Assembly (NCBI GenBank): GCA_027297085.1
Contig: JAPUIL010000691.1
Span: 1-5,958 of the forward strand
Source of the DNA: Verrucomicrobiota bacterium
GTDB taxonomy: Bacteria; Verrucomicrobiota; Verrucomicrobiia; Opitutales; UBA2995
Reading direction: 5' to 3'
Length of the DNA stretch: 5,958 nucleotides
Shown one piece after another: positions 1-5,095 of this stretch. A program made the translations under genes and the position numbers. The notes beneath the pieces were generated by a model, which saw nothing but the letters and a program-made list of their open reading frames with translations, did no database searches and was not told the DNA's origin. The first letter of the stretch is position 1; every line of letters starts with the position of its first letter.

Positions 1-508
1 ATACGCGAATCTTATCCCGGAATTTTCCACCAAGCAGTTGATAAACCGGTAAACCCAAGGCCTTTCCCACCAAGTCCCACAACGCGGTTTCCAATGCGCT
101 CATCACACATACATACATGCCTCCCTGAGCACCTTTGAATAACCCACCGCGGCGCATGTCTTCCTGGAGTCGATGAATATTCAGAGGGTTCTTACCGATC
201 AGGTGACGTTTGGCAATGTGCTTCATGACATAATAAGTGCCATACACTCCATCCACACCCTGACCATGTCCGATAATTCCCTGATTGGTATAAATCTTCA
301 CAAACAGGCTATGTTCACCACGAATAAAACCACCCTTTACATCTGTGATCTTGAGCTGGGAAGGACTGGAAGATTTCGGCGACCAATCTACTGCTTGCGC
401 AAGACCGTCAAAAGTGCTGGCCAGCATTGCTCCCGTAATACCAATCGAACTATGGGTAAGAAATGAGCGCCGTGAAAATCTGTTTGTTTTGATACTGTTT
501 GTTCTCAT
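1..508 (-). CDS. Tat-exported mandelate racemase/muconate lactonizing enzyme family protein (partial, N-terminal 169 residues)
   Basis: The ORF starts at the ATG at 508-506 and leaves the window at its left edge, so only 169 codons are visible. Residues 12-17 read SRRSFL, a close match to the twin-arginine translocation signal, followed by a hydrophobic stretch (SSIGITGAMLAS) and AQA near 37-39, a plausible cleavage site. From about residue 52 the enolase-superfamily capping domain begins (ITDVKGGFIRG, then FVKIYTNQGIIGHGQG). It runs into the family's characteristic SALETALWDLVGKALGLP and the QLLGGKFRDKIRV segment at about 137-169. Enolase-superfamily enzymes abstract a proton alpha to a carboxylate and need Mg2+. 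The galactonate- and rhamnonate-dehydratase-like branch is a reasonable guess. The catalytic barrel with its lysine/histidine and metal ligands lies outside the window, so the substrate cannot be assigned. The gene lies 228 bases downstream of the SGSH-like sulfatase on the same strand and may share its transcript or have its own promoter. No Shine-Dalgarno sequence precedes the start. Confidence 0.9.
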   Translation of the reverse strand, partial: MRTNSIKTNRFSRRSFLTHSSIGITGAMLASTFDGLAQAVDWSPKSSSPSQLKITDVKGGFIRGEHSLFVKIYTNQGIIGHGQGVDGVYGTYYVMKHIAKRHLIGKNPLNIHRLQEDMRRGGLFKGAQGGMYVCVMSALETALWDLVGKALGLPVYQLLGGKFRDKIRV

Positions 509-736
509 TGGAAAAAGACTGTTATGAATTAATATTAGACTTATCTCGCCCGGAATTGCGCTACTCTATAGAATGGCGAATCCAAACTGGAGACTGGGAT
601 TATTAAGGAACGTTAAAAGACATTTCCATACTGTTCTGAAGTATATGACAGCTCATAACTGCGTCCACACTTTTCCTTAATCAAAAGCATTTCAATCTGG
701 ATGGTAACCCTTTTGGGATAATGGATTACAAGAAAT

Positions 737-2209
737 CTATTCCCGCTCCCACTTGATGCCCCAGGGGTCTTTGGTTTCGTTTTGAAACGCCTGGAGTTTG
801 GCAACCATTTCTTGCTTAACTTTTTGGTGCTTCGGGCTATCGGACAGATTGCGGGTTTCGTGAGGGTCTTTATCCAGATCATAGAGCTCGAGTCTTGGAC
901 GGTGAAGCAGCGCATTCGGCGTACGTTTACCGTATAGTTCAAGCCCCTCCTTCTGCATTGATACCCAGGTGGGCGATTGCAGGAGATCTTTGGCCAGGGG
1001 AAATTCGAGCTCGTTCGCGATATTAAAGATTAACTTGTACTGCCGGGTTTTTAAAACTCGCATGGGGTAGTACATCGTCGCTTCGTGAAATGTGTGCGAA
1101 GCATAGATTTCGTCCCAACCTTCGAGTTTACCACTTACGCCATTCCTGAATGATCGTCCGTGTAGTTCCATATTCGATACATCGATCCCTGCGTAATCCA
1201 TGATAGTCGGGGCAAGGTCCACCCAGGAAATCATGGCATCTTGAGTTCTTCCGATTTTGGATTGGCCGGGTTCGCGAACGATACAAGGCAGGCGCATGCC
1301 GGGCTCGTAAAGAGTTGTCTTTGCCCCGGCAAAAGCGATGCCGTTGTCTGAAATGTAGATAATGACCGTATTATCGTATTTCTTGGACTTCTTTAAAATA
1401 TCGATCAAATGACCAATGCCCTCATCCAACCGGGAAACCGATTGGTAATACTCGGCGATCTCCGCACGTGAGGCAGCCGTGTCTGGCAGGAAAGGCGGAA
1501 CGATTACGTCATTGGGATCATAGATGACAGGATGGATACCGGGATAGCCTTCTTCACGGTTACCGAACTTGTTTGGAAGCGGATAGGTATCAAAGGTAGG
1601 CAGACCATTGGGCAGAAAAGCATTGGACCGATGTGGGTCATCGGAGGCCCAGTAAAGAAAGAAGGGACGGGCGTCGTCGCTTTCGATAACCGGCCGCGAC
1701 TGCTCCGCCATTTCATAGGGACTGCGTCCGATTGTTTTGGGATCGTTAGCGGCGCCAGCCGATAGAACGATCTCGAATGCATACACCGATTCAGGTGCGA
1801 TGTGGAATTTTCCGATGCGGGCAGTACGGTATCCGTTTTCTGATAGCGCGACCGGGAGACTCCTGATTTCGTCAAAAGACTGAAAGTGATGAAAAGTATG
1901 CTGGAGCCCATACTGACCATTTCGGTGATTATGCAGGCCGCTAAGAATAACTGAGCGACTGGGACTACAACTTGCTGTGGTACAATTGGCATCCGTGAAA
2001 ATGGTACCGGCGGCAGCCAACGCATCGAGAGCGGGTGTTTTTACTACGGGATTGCCATAGCAGCCTAAAGCATCCGTGCCGTGGTCATCGGACACGATCA
2101 GGACGATGTTCGGGGTCTTGGCTACAACCTGCACAGCTAGTACTGCGAACATTAGAGTGAAGGAGATTCTCCCTAAAACGGAGAATAGTGGAAAAGTTTG
2201 CTTCATCAT
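737..2209 (-). CDS. Exported sulfatase, N-sulfoglucosamine sulfohydrolase (SGSH)-like
   Basis: A 490-residue secreted or periplasmic type I sulfatase. It has a hydrophobic signal peptide (about residues 8-30, ending VQVVA before KTPNIVLIVSDD). The metal-binding Asp41 and Asp42 are visible, as is the formylglycine motif C81-S-P-S-R85, where Cys81 would be converted by a sulfatase-maturing enzyme. Other visible active-site residues are Lys134 and His136 in GKFHI, His193 in DDPHRS, Asp288-Asn289 in ISDNG, and Lys297. The match to human SGSH, recalled from memory, is full length: NGQYGLQHTFHHFQSFD, RSLP, a TMYYPMR segment and a C-terminal ELYDLDKDPHETRNL followed by ETKDPWG. SGSH removes the N-sulfate from the non-reducing-end glucosamine of heparan sulfate; that substrate is inferred here. 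The residue equivalent to the human substrate-binding Arg282 appears to be Lys297. The ATG at 2209 was chosen, with ATG 2206 as alternative. A TTG at 2242 would overlap the upstream gene and put a charged tail before the signal peptide. Confidence 0.93.
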   Translation of the reverse strand: MMKQTFPLFSVLGRISFTLMFAVLAVQVVAKTPNIVLIVSDDHGTDALGCYGNPVVKTPALDALAAAGTIFTDANCTTASCSPSRSVILSGLHNHRNGQYGLQHTFHHFQSFDEIRSLPVALSENGYRTARIGKFHIAPESVYAFEIVLSAGAANDPKTIGRSPYEMAEQSRPVIESDDARPFFLYWASDDPHRSNAFLPNGLPTFDTYPLPNKFGNREEGYPGIHPVIYDPNDVIVPPFLPDTAASRAEIAEYYQSVSRLDEGIGHLIDILKKSKKYDNTVIIYISDNGIAFAGAKTTLYEPGMRLPCIVREPGQSKIGRTQDAMISWVDLAPTIMDYAGIDVSNMELHGRSFRNGVSGKLEGWDEIYASHTFHEATMYYPMRVLKTRQYKLIFNIANELEFPLAKDLLQSPTWVSMQKEGLELYGKRTPNALLHRPRLELYDLDKDPHETRNLSDSPKHQKVKQEMVAKLQAFQNETKDPWGIKWERE

Positions 2210-2228
2210 TTTTGGTAAATTTTTAGCC

Positions 2229-3533
2229 TCAAATACGCACAAAGATTTTTTGTCGATACATCCACCAGCATATCACCCAAAAGCCTAATCCTATTAGCGT
2301 GGCTTGGACCATGGGTTCATACATCTTTCCTCCAATCAGGAACAGGTGGTCTCCGAGGTGTATTTTGAGTGTGTTTCCCATCCAGGGCTTGAGGACCATT
2401 TCCATGCAGTAGATGGCAATAGAGTTCATGCCAACAACGACCAGTGGAAAGGCCCAACGCCGGTATTGCCGGATGTCTATGATCCAATAGAGCGCCGCCA
2501 GAATCAGACAACACCATCCAGTCGAGAACAAAGCCCAGGAGGGCGTCCAGATTCGTTTTACAAGCGGACAGATGCCGGTGGCGTTGAGTAACCAACCAAA
2601 AACGAGCCCACCCACTCCAGCGGCAATCAGAATCTTCAACTTCTCATCACCGGAACGTTTGGAGCGGAGTAATTCCCCGCACATCAGACCGAACAACATG
2701 GTTGCCAGCGATGGGATGAAGTTTAGCGTTTGGTAGCCACCAAGATTGGCAACAAAGGGCTCCTTTTCCTGATCAGAGCCCTCACCAGTGAAGATCGCTC
2801 TGTGCGGCAGGAGATTAAGAAACCAGGTATCGAAATCGTGAGCGACGTTGGCATTTTTGTGCCAGGACGGATCGATACCCTGGAGGTGCTCCTGAGACCA
2901 GACCGTCGGGACTCCAACTTCCGGCGCTCCTTGCTCAATTTCTAATCCAGAATTTGGATACAAAACAAACATCAACCAAGTGAATAACAGAATCGAACCT
3001 GTTGCGATGGCCTGCGTCCGCAAGGTTCTCTGCCACAGAAGAAACAGAAAGGTATAACCCAAACCCATTTGAGTCAGCACATTCGTCATCAACCAATTGG
3101 TGAAATCACCCCGGGTGTTTAGAAAGATGCCAAGAAATATCAGAATGAACGATCGTGTGATAGCATGACTCAACATGCGGCGATACGAATGACCTGTTCG
3201 TTGCCGTTTCAAATACGAGTAGGCCATGGACAGACCGACCATAAACATGAACGACGGTTGTATCAGATCCCAGTAACCGCACCCTACCCACTCCACATGC
3301 GAGCTCTGGTATTTCAAGACCGACCAAAACCAGGAATCCGGATTCTCCTGAAGCTGCAACGACGCGGTCTTGGCGATGCCGAATCCTCCAAATGCCAATG
3401 TGACCATGATCAGGCCCCGGTAAGCGTCGAGAGACACGAGCCGCTTCTTGCTGTTATCCGATTTTGATTCCTCCGCTTTCTTTGCCACCGGAGAATCAGC
3501 CTTATCTTCGGGTGGAGATTGAGATGGTTCCAT
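2229..3533 (-). CDS. HGSNAT/DUF5009-family integral membrane acyltransferase
   Basis: A 434-residue multi-pass inner-membrane protein. A hydrophilic charged N-terminus (about 1-30) precedes the family signature RLVSLDAYRG (31-40). About ten hydrophobic segments follow, near residues 41-57, 88-106, 126-140, 153-168, 176-192, 270-288, 300-317, 334-352, 361-380 and 405-425. The C-terminus ends YRQKIFVRI, and GMNSIAIY at 368-375 matches the GMNSI region of human heparan-alpha-glucosaminide N-acetyltransferase. His79 in the loop before the DLIQPSFMFMVG segment appears to align with the histidine proposed to carry the acetyl group in the human enzyme; the alignment was made by eye. HGSNAT moves acetyl groups across a membrane from acetyl-CoA to terminal glucosamine. 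Many bacterial members remain uncharacterised, so the acceptor is inferred. It is the first well-supported gene of the leftward cluster. Its TGA at 2229-2231 lies 19 bases before the sulfatase ATG, which points to co-transcription. Confidence 0.88.
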   Translation of the reverse strand: MEPSQSPPEDKADSPVAKKAEESKSDNSKKRLVSLDAYRGLIMVTLAFGGFGIAKTASLQLQENPDSWFWSVLKYQSSHVEWVGCGYWDLIQPSFMFMVGLSMAYSYLKRQRTGHSYRRMLSHAITRSFILIFLGIFLNTRGDFTNWLMTNVLTQMGLGYTFLFLLWQRTLRTQAIATGSILLFTWLMFVLYPNSGLEIEQGAPEVGVPTVWSQEHLQGIDPSWHKNANVAHDFDTWFLNLLPHRAIFTGEGSDQEKEPFVANLGGYQTLNFIPSLATMLFGLMCGELLRSKRSGDEKLKILIAAGVGGLVFGWLLNATGICPLVKRIWTPSWALFSTGWCCLILAALYWIIDIRQYRRWAFPLVVVGMNSIAIYCMEMVLKPWMGNTLKIHLGDHLFLIGGKMYEPMVQATLIGLGFWVICWWMYRQKIFVRI

Positions 3534-3563
3534 GAGTCAAGAAAGCAGATTTAGAAACCTGTG

Positions 3564-3686
3564 TCAGTGTTTTTTGGTACGAACCGGTTTTAATACGGCG
3601 CGCATAACAAAGTTGACAGTTTCTTCGACCAACTGGTCCAACTTCCTGGGAAATTGCAGCGGATACCAGCTCATCCAGTCATCCAT
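3564..3686 (-). CDS. Possible 40-residue small protein
   Basis: An ATG at 3686 opens a 40-codon frame ending in TGA at 3566-3564, which is 30 bases before the HGSNAT-like gene on the same strand. An in-frame TGA lies four codons upstream of the ATG. The peptide begins MDDWMSWYPLQFPRK, continues with an amphipathic stretch (LDQLVEETVNFVMRAVLK) and ends in a basic tail (RTKKH). Its length is within what chance allows, and I recognise no family. The placement directly ahead of the cluster and the protein-like helix pattern are why it is listed. It could be a leader peptide, a small membrane-associated protein or a remnant of a gene damaged by the nearby insertion. There is no clear ribosome binding site. 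Confidence 0.25.
   Translation of the reverse strand: MDDWMSWYPLQFPRKLDQLVEETVNFVMRAVLKPVRTKKH
3584..3594 (-). repeat. Leader motif ATTAAAACCGG, copy 1
   Basis: Read on the minus strand this is ATTAAAACCGG, ending about 50 bases upstream of the HGSNAT-like start codon. An exact copy in the opposite orientation lies just before the RidA start. It overlaps the end of the possible 40-residue ORF. It may be a paired operator for divergent control or a chance AT-rich match. Confidence 0.35.
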
Positions 3687-3720
3687 AAAAGCATGCGTTA
3701 ACAGTCAAATATGAAATATG

Positions 3721-3731
3721 AACACTGACCT
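3721..3731 (+). repeat. Left target-site duplication of the inserted element (AACACTGACCT)
   Basis: The 11-base AACACTGACCT abuts the left terminal inverted repeat of the element at 3732-3956. It is repeated exactly in the same orientation at 3957-3967. An 11-base duplication is the kind made by some DDE transposases, including IS4-type enzymes. Confidence 0.75.
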
Positions 3732-3747
3732 GAACGGCACTAAGTTA
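3732..3747 (+). repeat. Left terminal inverted repeat of the MITE-like element
   Basis: GAACGGCACTAAGTTA begins immediately after the left 11-base duplication. It pairs with the complement of 3938-3956 with one substitution (C/T at position 4) and a three-base length difference after GGCAC. Confidence 0.7.
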
Positions 3748-3786
3748 GAGTGGCTTTGGGCGAATCTGCGGTCCGTTCCTTTCGAG

Positions 3787-3799
3787 GGGGTCAAACCTT
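3787..3799 (+). repeat. Inner inverted-repeat arm, left (GGGGTCAAACCTT)
   Basis: This arm is complementary to 3886-3898 (complement GGGGTCATTCCTT) at 11 of 13 positions, enclosing 86 bases. It lies inside the MITE-like element and may mark an older nested element or a stem in a transcript. Confidence 0.5.
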
Positions 3800-3810
3800 C
3801 AATCCCGCAT

Positions 3811-3829
3811 CCATTCGACAAGCTCATGG
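3811..3829 (+). repeat. REP-like palindromic unit CCAT...ATGG
   Basis: CCATTCGACAAGCTCATGG closes on itself through CCAT/ATGG. It resembles the widespread bacterial intergenic repeat CCCTTCGACAAGCTCAGGG, recalled from memory, with paired changes that keep the stem. Its ATGG overlaps the next hairpin, so the two are alternative folds. Confidence 0.45.
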
Positions 3830-3848
3830 CAGGTGGCATGCACCAGCC
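3828..3848 (+). repeat. Hairpin GGCaGGTG/CACCaGCC with five-base loop
   Basis: GGC-A-GGTG at 3828-3835 pairs with CACC-A-GCC at 3841-3848 across the loop GCATG, giving seven pairs and one A-A mismatch. A shorter perfect hairpin, GCCTT/AAGGC around GA, follows at 3852-3863. There is no T-tract, so a terminator is not supported. Confidence 0.5.
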
Positions 3849-3885
3849 GTCGCCTTGAAAGGCTATGGCTAGGCACGGCGATTGC

Positions 3886-3898
3886 AAGGAATGACCCC
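3886..3898 (-). repeat. Inner inverted-repeat arm, right
   Basis: The complement reads GGGGTCATTCCTT and pairs with 3787-3799 except at two central positions. Confidence 0.5.
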
Positions 3899-3937
3899 GA
3901 CGCCGGCCTTGCTTCGACAATTTATCAATAAACTGCT

Positions 3938-3956
3938 TAACTTAGCAGTGCCATTC
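3938..3956 (-). repeat. Right terminal inverted repeat of the MITE-like element
   Basis: The complement reads GAATGGCACTGCTAAGTTA and ends exactly where the right 11-base duplication begins. It carries three extra bases relative to the left end. Confidence 0.7.
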
Positions 3957-3967
3957 AACACTGACCT
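3957..3967 (+). repeat. Right target-site duplication (AACACTGACCT)
   Basis: This is an exact copy of 3721-3731 in the same orientation. It directly abuts the right terminal repeat and lies 90 bases before the RidA start codon. Confidence 0.75.
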
Positions 3968-4045
3968 TTTTCGCTGTCCCCGCCAGAAATATCAATTGCC
4001 ATATCTAATGGACGGTCGGTAAGCTTTTCAAATACCATGTAATCG

Positions 4046-4056
4046 ATTAAAACCGG
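4046..4056 (+). repeat. Leader motif ATTAAAACCGG, copy 2
   Basis: An exact copy, in opposite orientation, of the motif at 3584-3594. It ends one base before the RidA ATG, so a protein bound here would cover the translation start region. Confidence 0.35.
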
Positions 4057-4057
4057 C

Positions 4058-4519
4058 ATGAATGCTGAAGAGAAACTGATTAAACTGGGCATCATACTGC
4101 CTCCTCCTCCACCTGCTGTGGCGGCTTATCAACCTTGGGTGCACACCGGCAATCTAGTTATTACATCCGGGCAATTGCCCTGGAAAAATGGAGAGATCGC
4201 CTATACGGGAAAACTCGGCGCCGAAATGGATGAAGACCAGGGCTACCAGGCTGCGCGTTTGTGTGTTATCAATGCCATTGCGCAACTGAAGGACGCGATT
4301 GGCGATCTGGAAAAGATACGGCAGTTTGTGCGAATCGAAGGTTATGTACATTGCGCGCCAGGATTTCGAGGACATCCCCAAGTCCTGAACGGGGCCTCGG
4401 ATTTGGTTAACGAAGTCTTTGCAGAGCGCGGGCGGCATGCCCGTCTGGCTTTGGGTATAAATGAAATGCCGTTGTATGCGGCAGTCCAACTGGCCGTAAC
4501 CGCCGAAGTTTCCGATTGA
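4058..4519 (+). CDS. RidA/YjgF-family protein, enamine/imine deaminase fold (153 residues)
   Basis: A cytosolic protein of the RidA (YjgF/YER057c/UK114) superfamily, of the longer ~150-residue type. Family members form trimers, and the archetype hydrolyses reactive 2-aminoacrylate-type enamines released by PLP enzymes. Visible landmarks are HTGNLVITSGQLPWKNGEI (30-47), the central helix with NAIAQLKDAIGDL (72-84), VRIEGYVHCAPGF (91-103), and RHARLALGINEMPL (126-139) followed by the VQLAVTAEV strand. Arg129 aligns by eye with Arg105 of E. coli RidA, which binds the substrate carboxylate, so deaminase activity is plausible; the true substrate is unknown. Residues 15-19 are five consecutive prolines (CCT CCT CCT CCA CCT), likely to slow ribosomes without EF-P. 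It is the first gene of the rightward cluster, 29 bases before the VOC gene. The ATG at 4058 gives the normal family N-terminus. No Shine-Dalgarno is visible. Confidence 0.93.
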   Translation: MNAEEKLIKLGIILPPPPPAVAAYQPWVHTGNLVITSGQLPWKNGEIAYTGKLGAEMDEDQGYQAARLCVINAIAQLKDAIGDLEKIRQFVRIEGYVHCAPGFRGHPQVLNGASDLVNEVFAERGRHARLALGINEMPLYAAVQLAVTAEVSD

Positions 4520-4548
4520 TCTAACAACTAACCAAGAATCTCTATCTG

Positions 4549-4935
4549 ATGTCCTTTGCTCACTTGACCCTTGCCACTCGCGACGTTGAGAAATCGTGCG
4601 AATTTTTTGACAAAACTCTCGGCTGGACCCCCATTCACCGCCCTGGAAATATCGGCCAAGATGTCGCCTGGTTGACTATTGCCCCAGGACAGGAATTACA
4701 TCTTGTGCGTGTGGAGGACTTTGAACCCTCGCCCTTCGAAAAGGAATTCGGACGTCACGTGGCTCTGGAGTTTTCCGCGAAGGATTTCGCGGCGTTGAAA
4801 AAACGCCTGGTGGAAGCGGGTTCGGAGCTCATTGATCCGATCCGGAAAACCCCGTTTGAACGATTCTTTTTCCGTGACCCCAACGGATATGTATTCGAGG
4901 TAGTCGATGCAGATCGAGTCCCTGAAACAGAATGA
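4549..4935 (+). CDS. VOC-superfamily (glyoxalase/dioxygenase fold) protein
   Basis: A 128-residue single-domain vicinal oxygen chelate protein, cytosolic, with the two beta-alpha-beta-beta-beta modules of the glyoxalase I/bleomycin-resistance fold. The first module has AHLTLATRDVEKSCEFFDKTLGW (4-26). The second has RHVALEFSAKDFAALKKRLVEAG (69-91) and the hallmark FRDPNGYVFEVVD (108-120). Candidate metal ligands at the usual VOC places are His5, His51 (or Glu49), His70 and Glu117, so it probably binds a divalent metal. The family covers isomerases, dioxygenases and resistance proteins, and the sequence does not single out one reaction. It follows the RidA gene by 29 bases and precedes the Tat mini-ORF by 12, consistent with an operon. 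Pairing with RidA hints at handling of small reactive carbonyl or imine metabolites, which is inference. Confidence 0.9.
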   Translation: MSFAHLTLATRDVEKSCEFFDKTLGWTPIHRPGNIGQDVAWLTIAPGQELHLVRVEDFEPSPFEKEFGRHVALEFSAKDFAALKKRLVEAGSELIDPIRKTPFERFFFRDPNGYVFEVVDADRVPETE

Positions 4936-4947
4936 AAGCTGATAACT

Positions 4948-5088
4948 GTGAAACGTGAGATCCATCGTCGAAAGTTTCTGCAGGCTATAGCATTCGGGAG
5001 TGGGACAATAACGATACTGCAGGACAAGGACCAACCACCCATGACCGGTACCATCGCAGGACTGCATCTCAATACGATTGGAAAGTAA
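4948..5088 (+). CDS. 46-residue Tat-signal small protein or truncated remnant
   Basis: A short ORF with a GTG start ending in TAA at 5086-5088. The predicted peptide begins MKREIHRRKFLQAIAFGSG, giving RRKFL at 7-11 followed by a hydrophobic run (AIAFGSGTITIL). That is a convincing twin-arginine leader. Only about 20 residues follow it (through MTGTIAGLHLNTIGK), too few for a folded Tat substrate. It fills the space between the VOC gene (12 bases) and the sulfatase (7 bases), the spacing expected of a real operon member. GAAAG at 4934-4938 is a weak ribosome-binding candidate. Its frame is the same as that of the VOC gene, opening directly after the VOC stop. It could be a genuine exported micro-protein, or the leader of a larger Tat substrate whose body has been deleted. 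I know no matching family. Confidence 0.5.
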   Translation: MKREIHRRKFLQAIAFGSGTITILQDKDQPPMTGTIAGLHLNTIGK

Positions 5089-5095
5089 ATAGCTC

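Larger units (their letters stand above)
3732..3956. mobile_element. 225-base MITE-like non-autonomous element
   Basis: The element is defined by two independent signals that agree on the same boundaries. First, a perfect 11-base direct repeat flanks it at 3721-3731 and 3957-3967. Second, its ends are imperfect inverted repeats: GAACGGCACTAAGTTA at 3732-3747, and the complement of 3938-3956, GAATGGCACTGCTAAGTTA. These match at 15 of 16 positions once a three-base insertion (TGC on the complement) is allowed for. There is no transposase; the open frames inside (such as a 71-codon one on the minus strand) look like chance. It would need to be moved in trans by an insertion sequence with the same ends. 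The duplication length suggests an IS4-like enzyme, but that is inference. It sits in the divergent promoter region and so may have altered transcription of both clusters. Confidence 0.75.
3534..4057. promoter_or_regulatory. Divergent intergenic control region interrupted by an insertion
   Basis: These 524 bases separate the leftward HGSNAT-like gene from the rightward RidA gene, so promoters for both clusters should lie here. Removing the 225-base inserted element and one copy of its 11-base duplication leaves about 288 bases, the likely ancestral spacing. No confident sigma-70 promoter was found on either strand. The best minus-strand candidate is a TTGACT box at 3708-3703, but it has only a poor -10 match. 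The region also holds a possible small ORF (3564-3686, minus) and an exact 11-base inverted repeat shared by the two gene leaders. Confidence 0.5.

Noticed and set aside
173..466. 97-codon plus-strand ORF
   Set aside because: It is antisense to the enolase-superfamily gene, whose frame carries clear family motifs and a Tat leader.
708..717. CCCTTTTGGG as a terminator hairpin after the SGSH-like gene
   Set aside because: The stem is only three strong pairs and no T-run follows on the minus strand.
613..942. 109-codon minus-strand frame overlapping the sulfatase 3' end and running past its stop
   Set aside because: The sulfatase frame has a full family C-terminus (ETKDPWG), so there is no frameshift to explain. 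The tail after 737 shows no recognisable protein.
2210..2242. TTG start giving the SGSH-like sulfatase 11 extra N-terminal residues
   Set aside because: It overlaps the upstream gene, uses a rarer start and places charged residues before the signal peptide. ATG at 2209 gives a normal leader.
3563..3571. Inverted third copy of AACACTGAC, considered as part of the element or an operator
   Set aside because: A nine-base match is expected about once by chance in a region of this size, and it has no terminal repeat beside it.
3613..3618. TTGACA as a plus-strand -35 box
   Set aside because: There is no acceptable -10 about 17 bases downstream, and it lies hundreds of bases from the RidA gene, beyond the insertion.
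3705..3920. 71-codon minus-strand ORF inside the MITE
   Set aside because: It spans the element boundary and palindromes and has no transposase-like motif, so it is taken as a chance frame.
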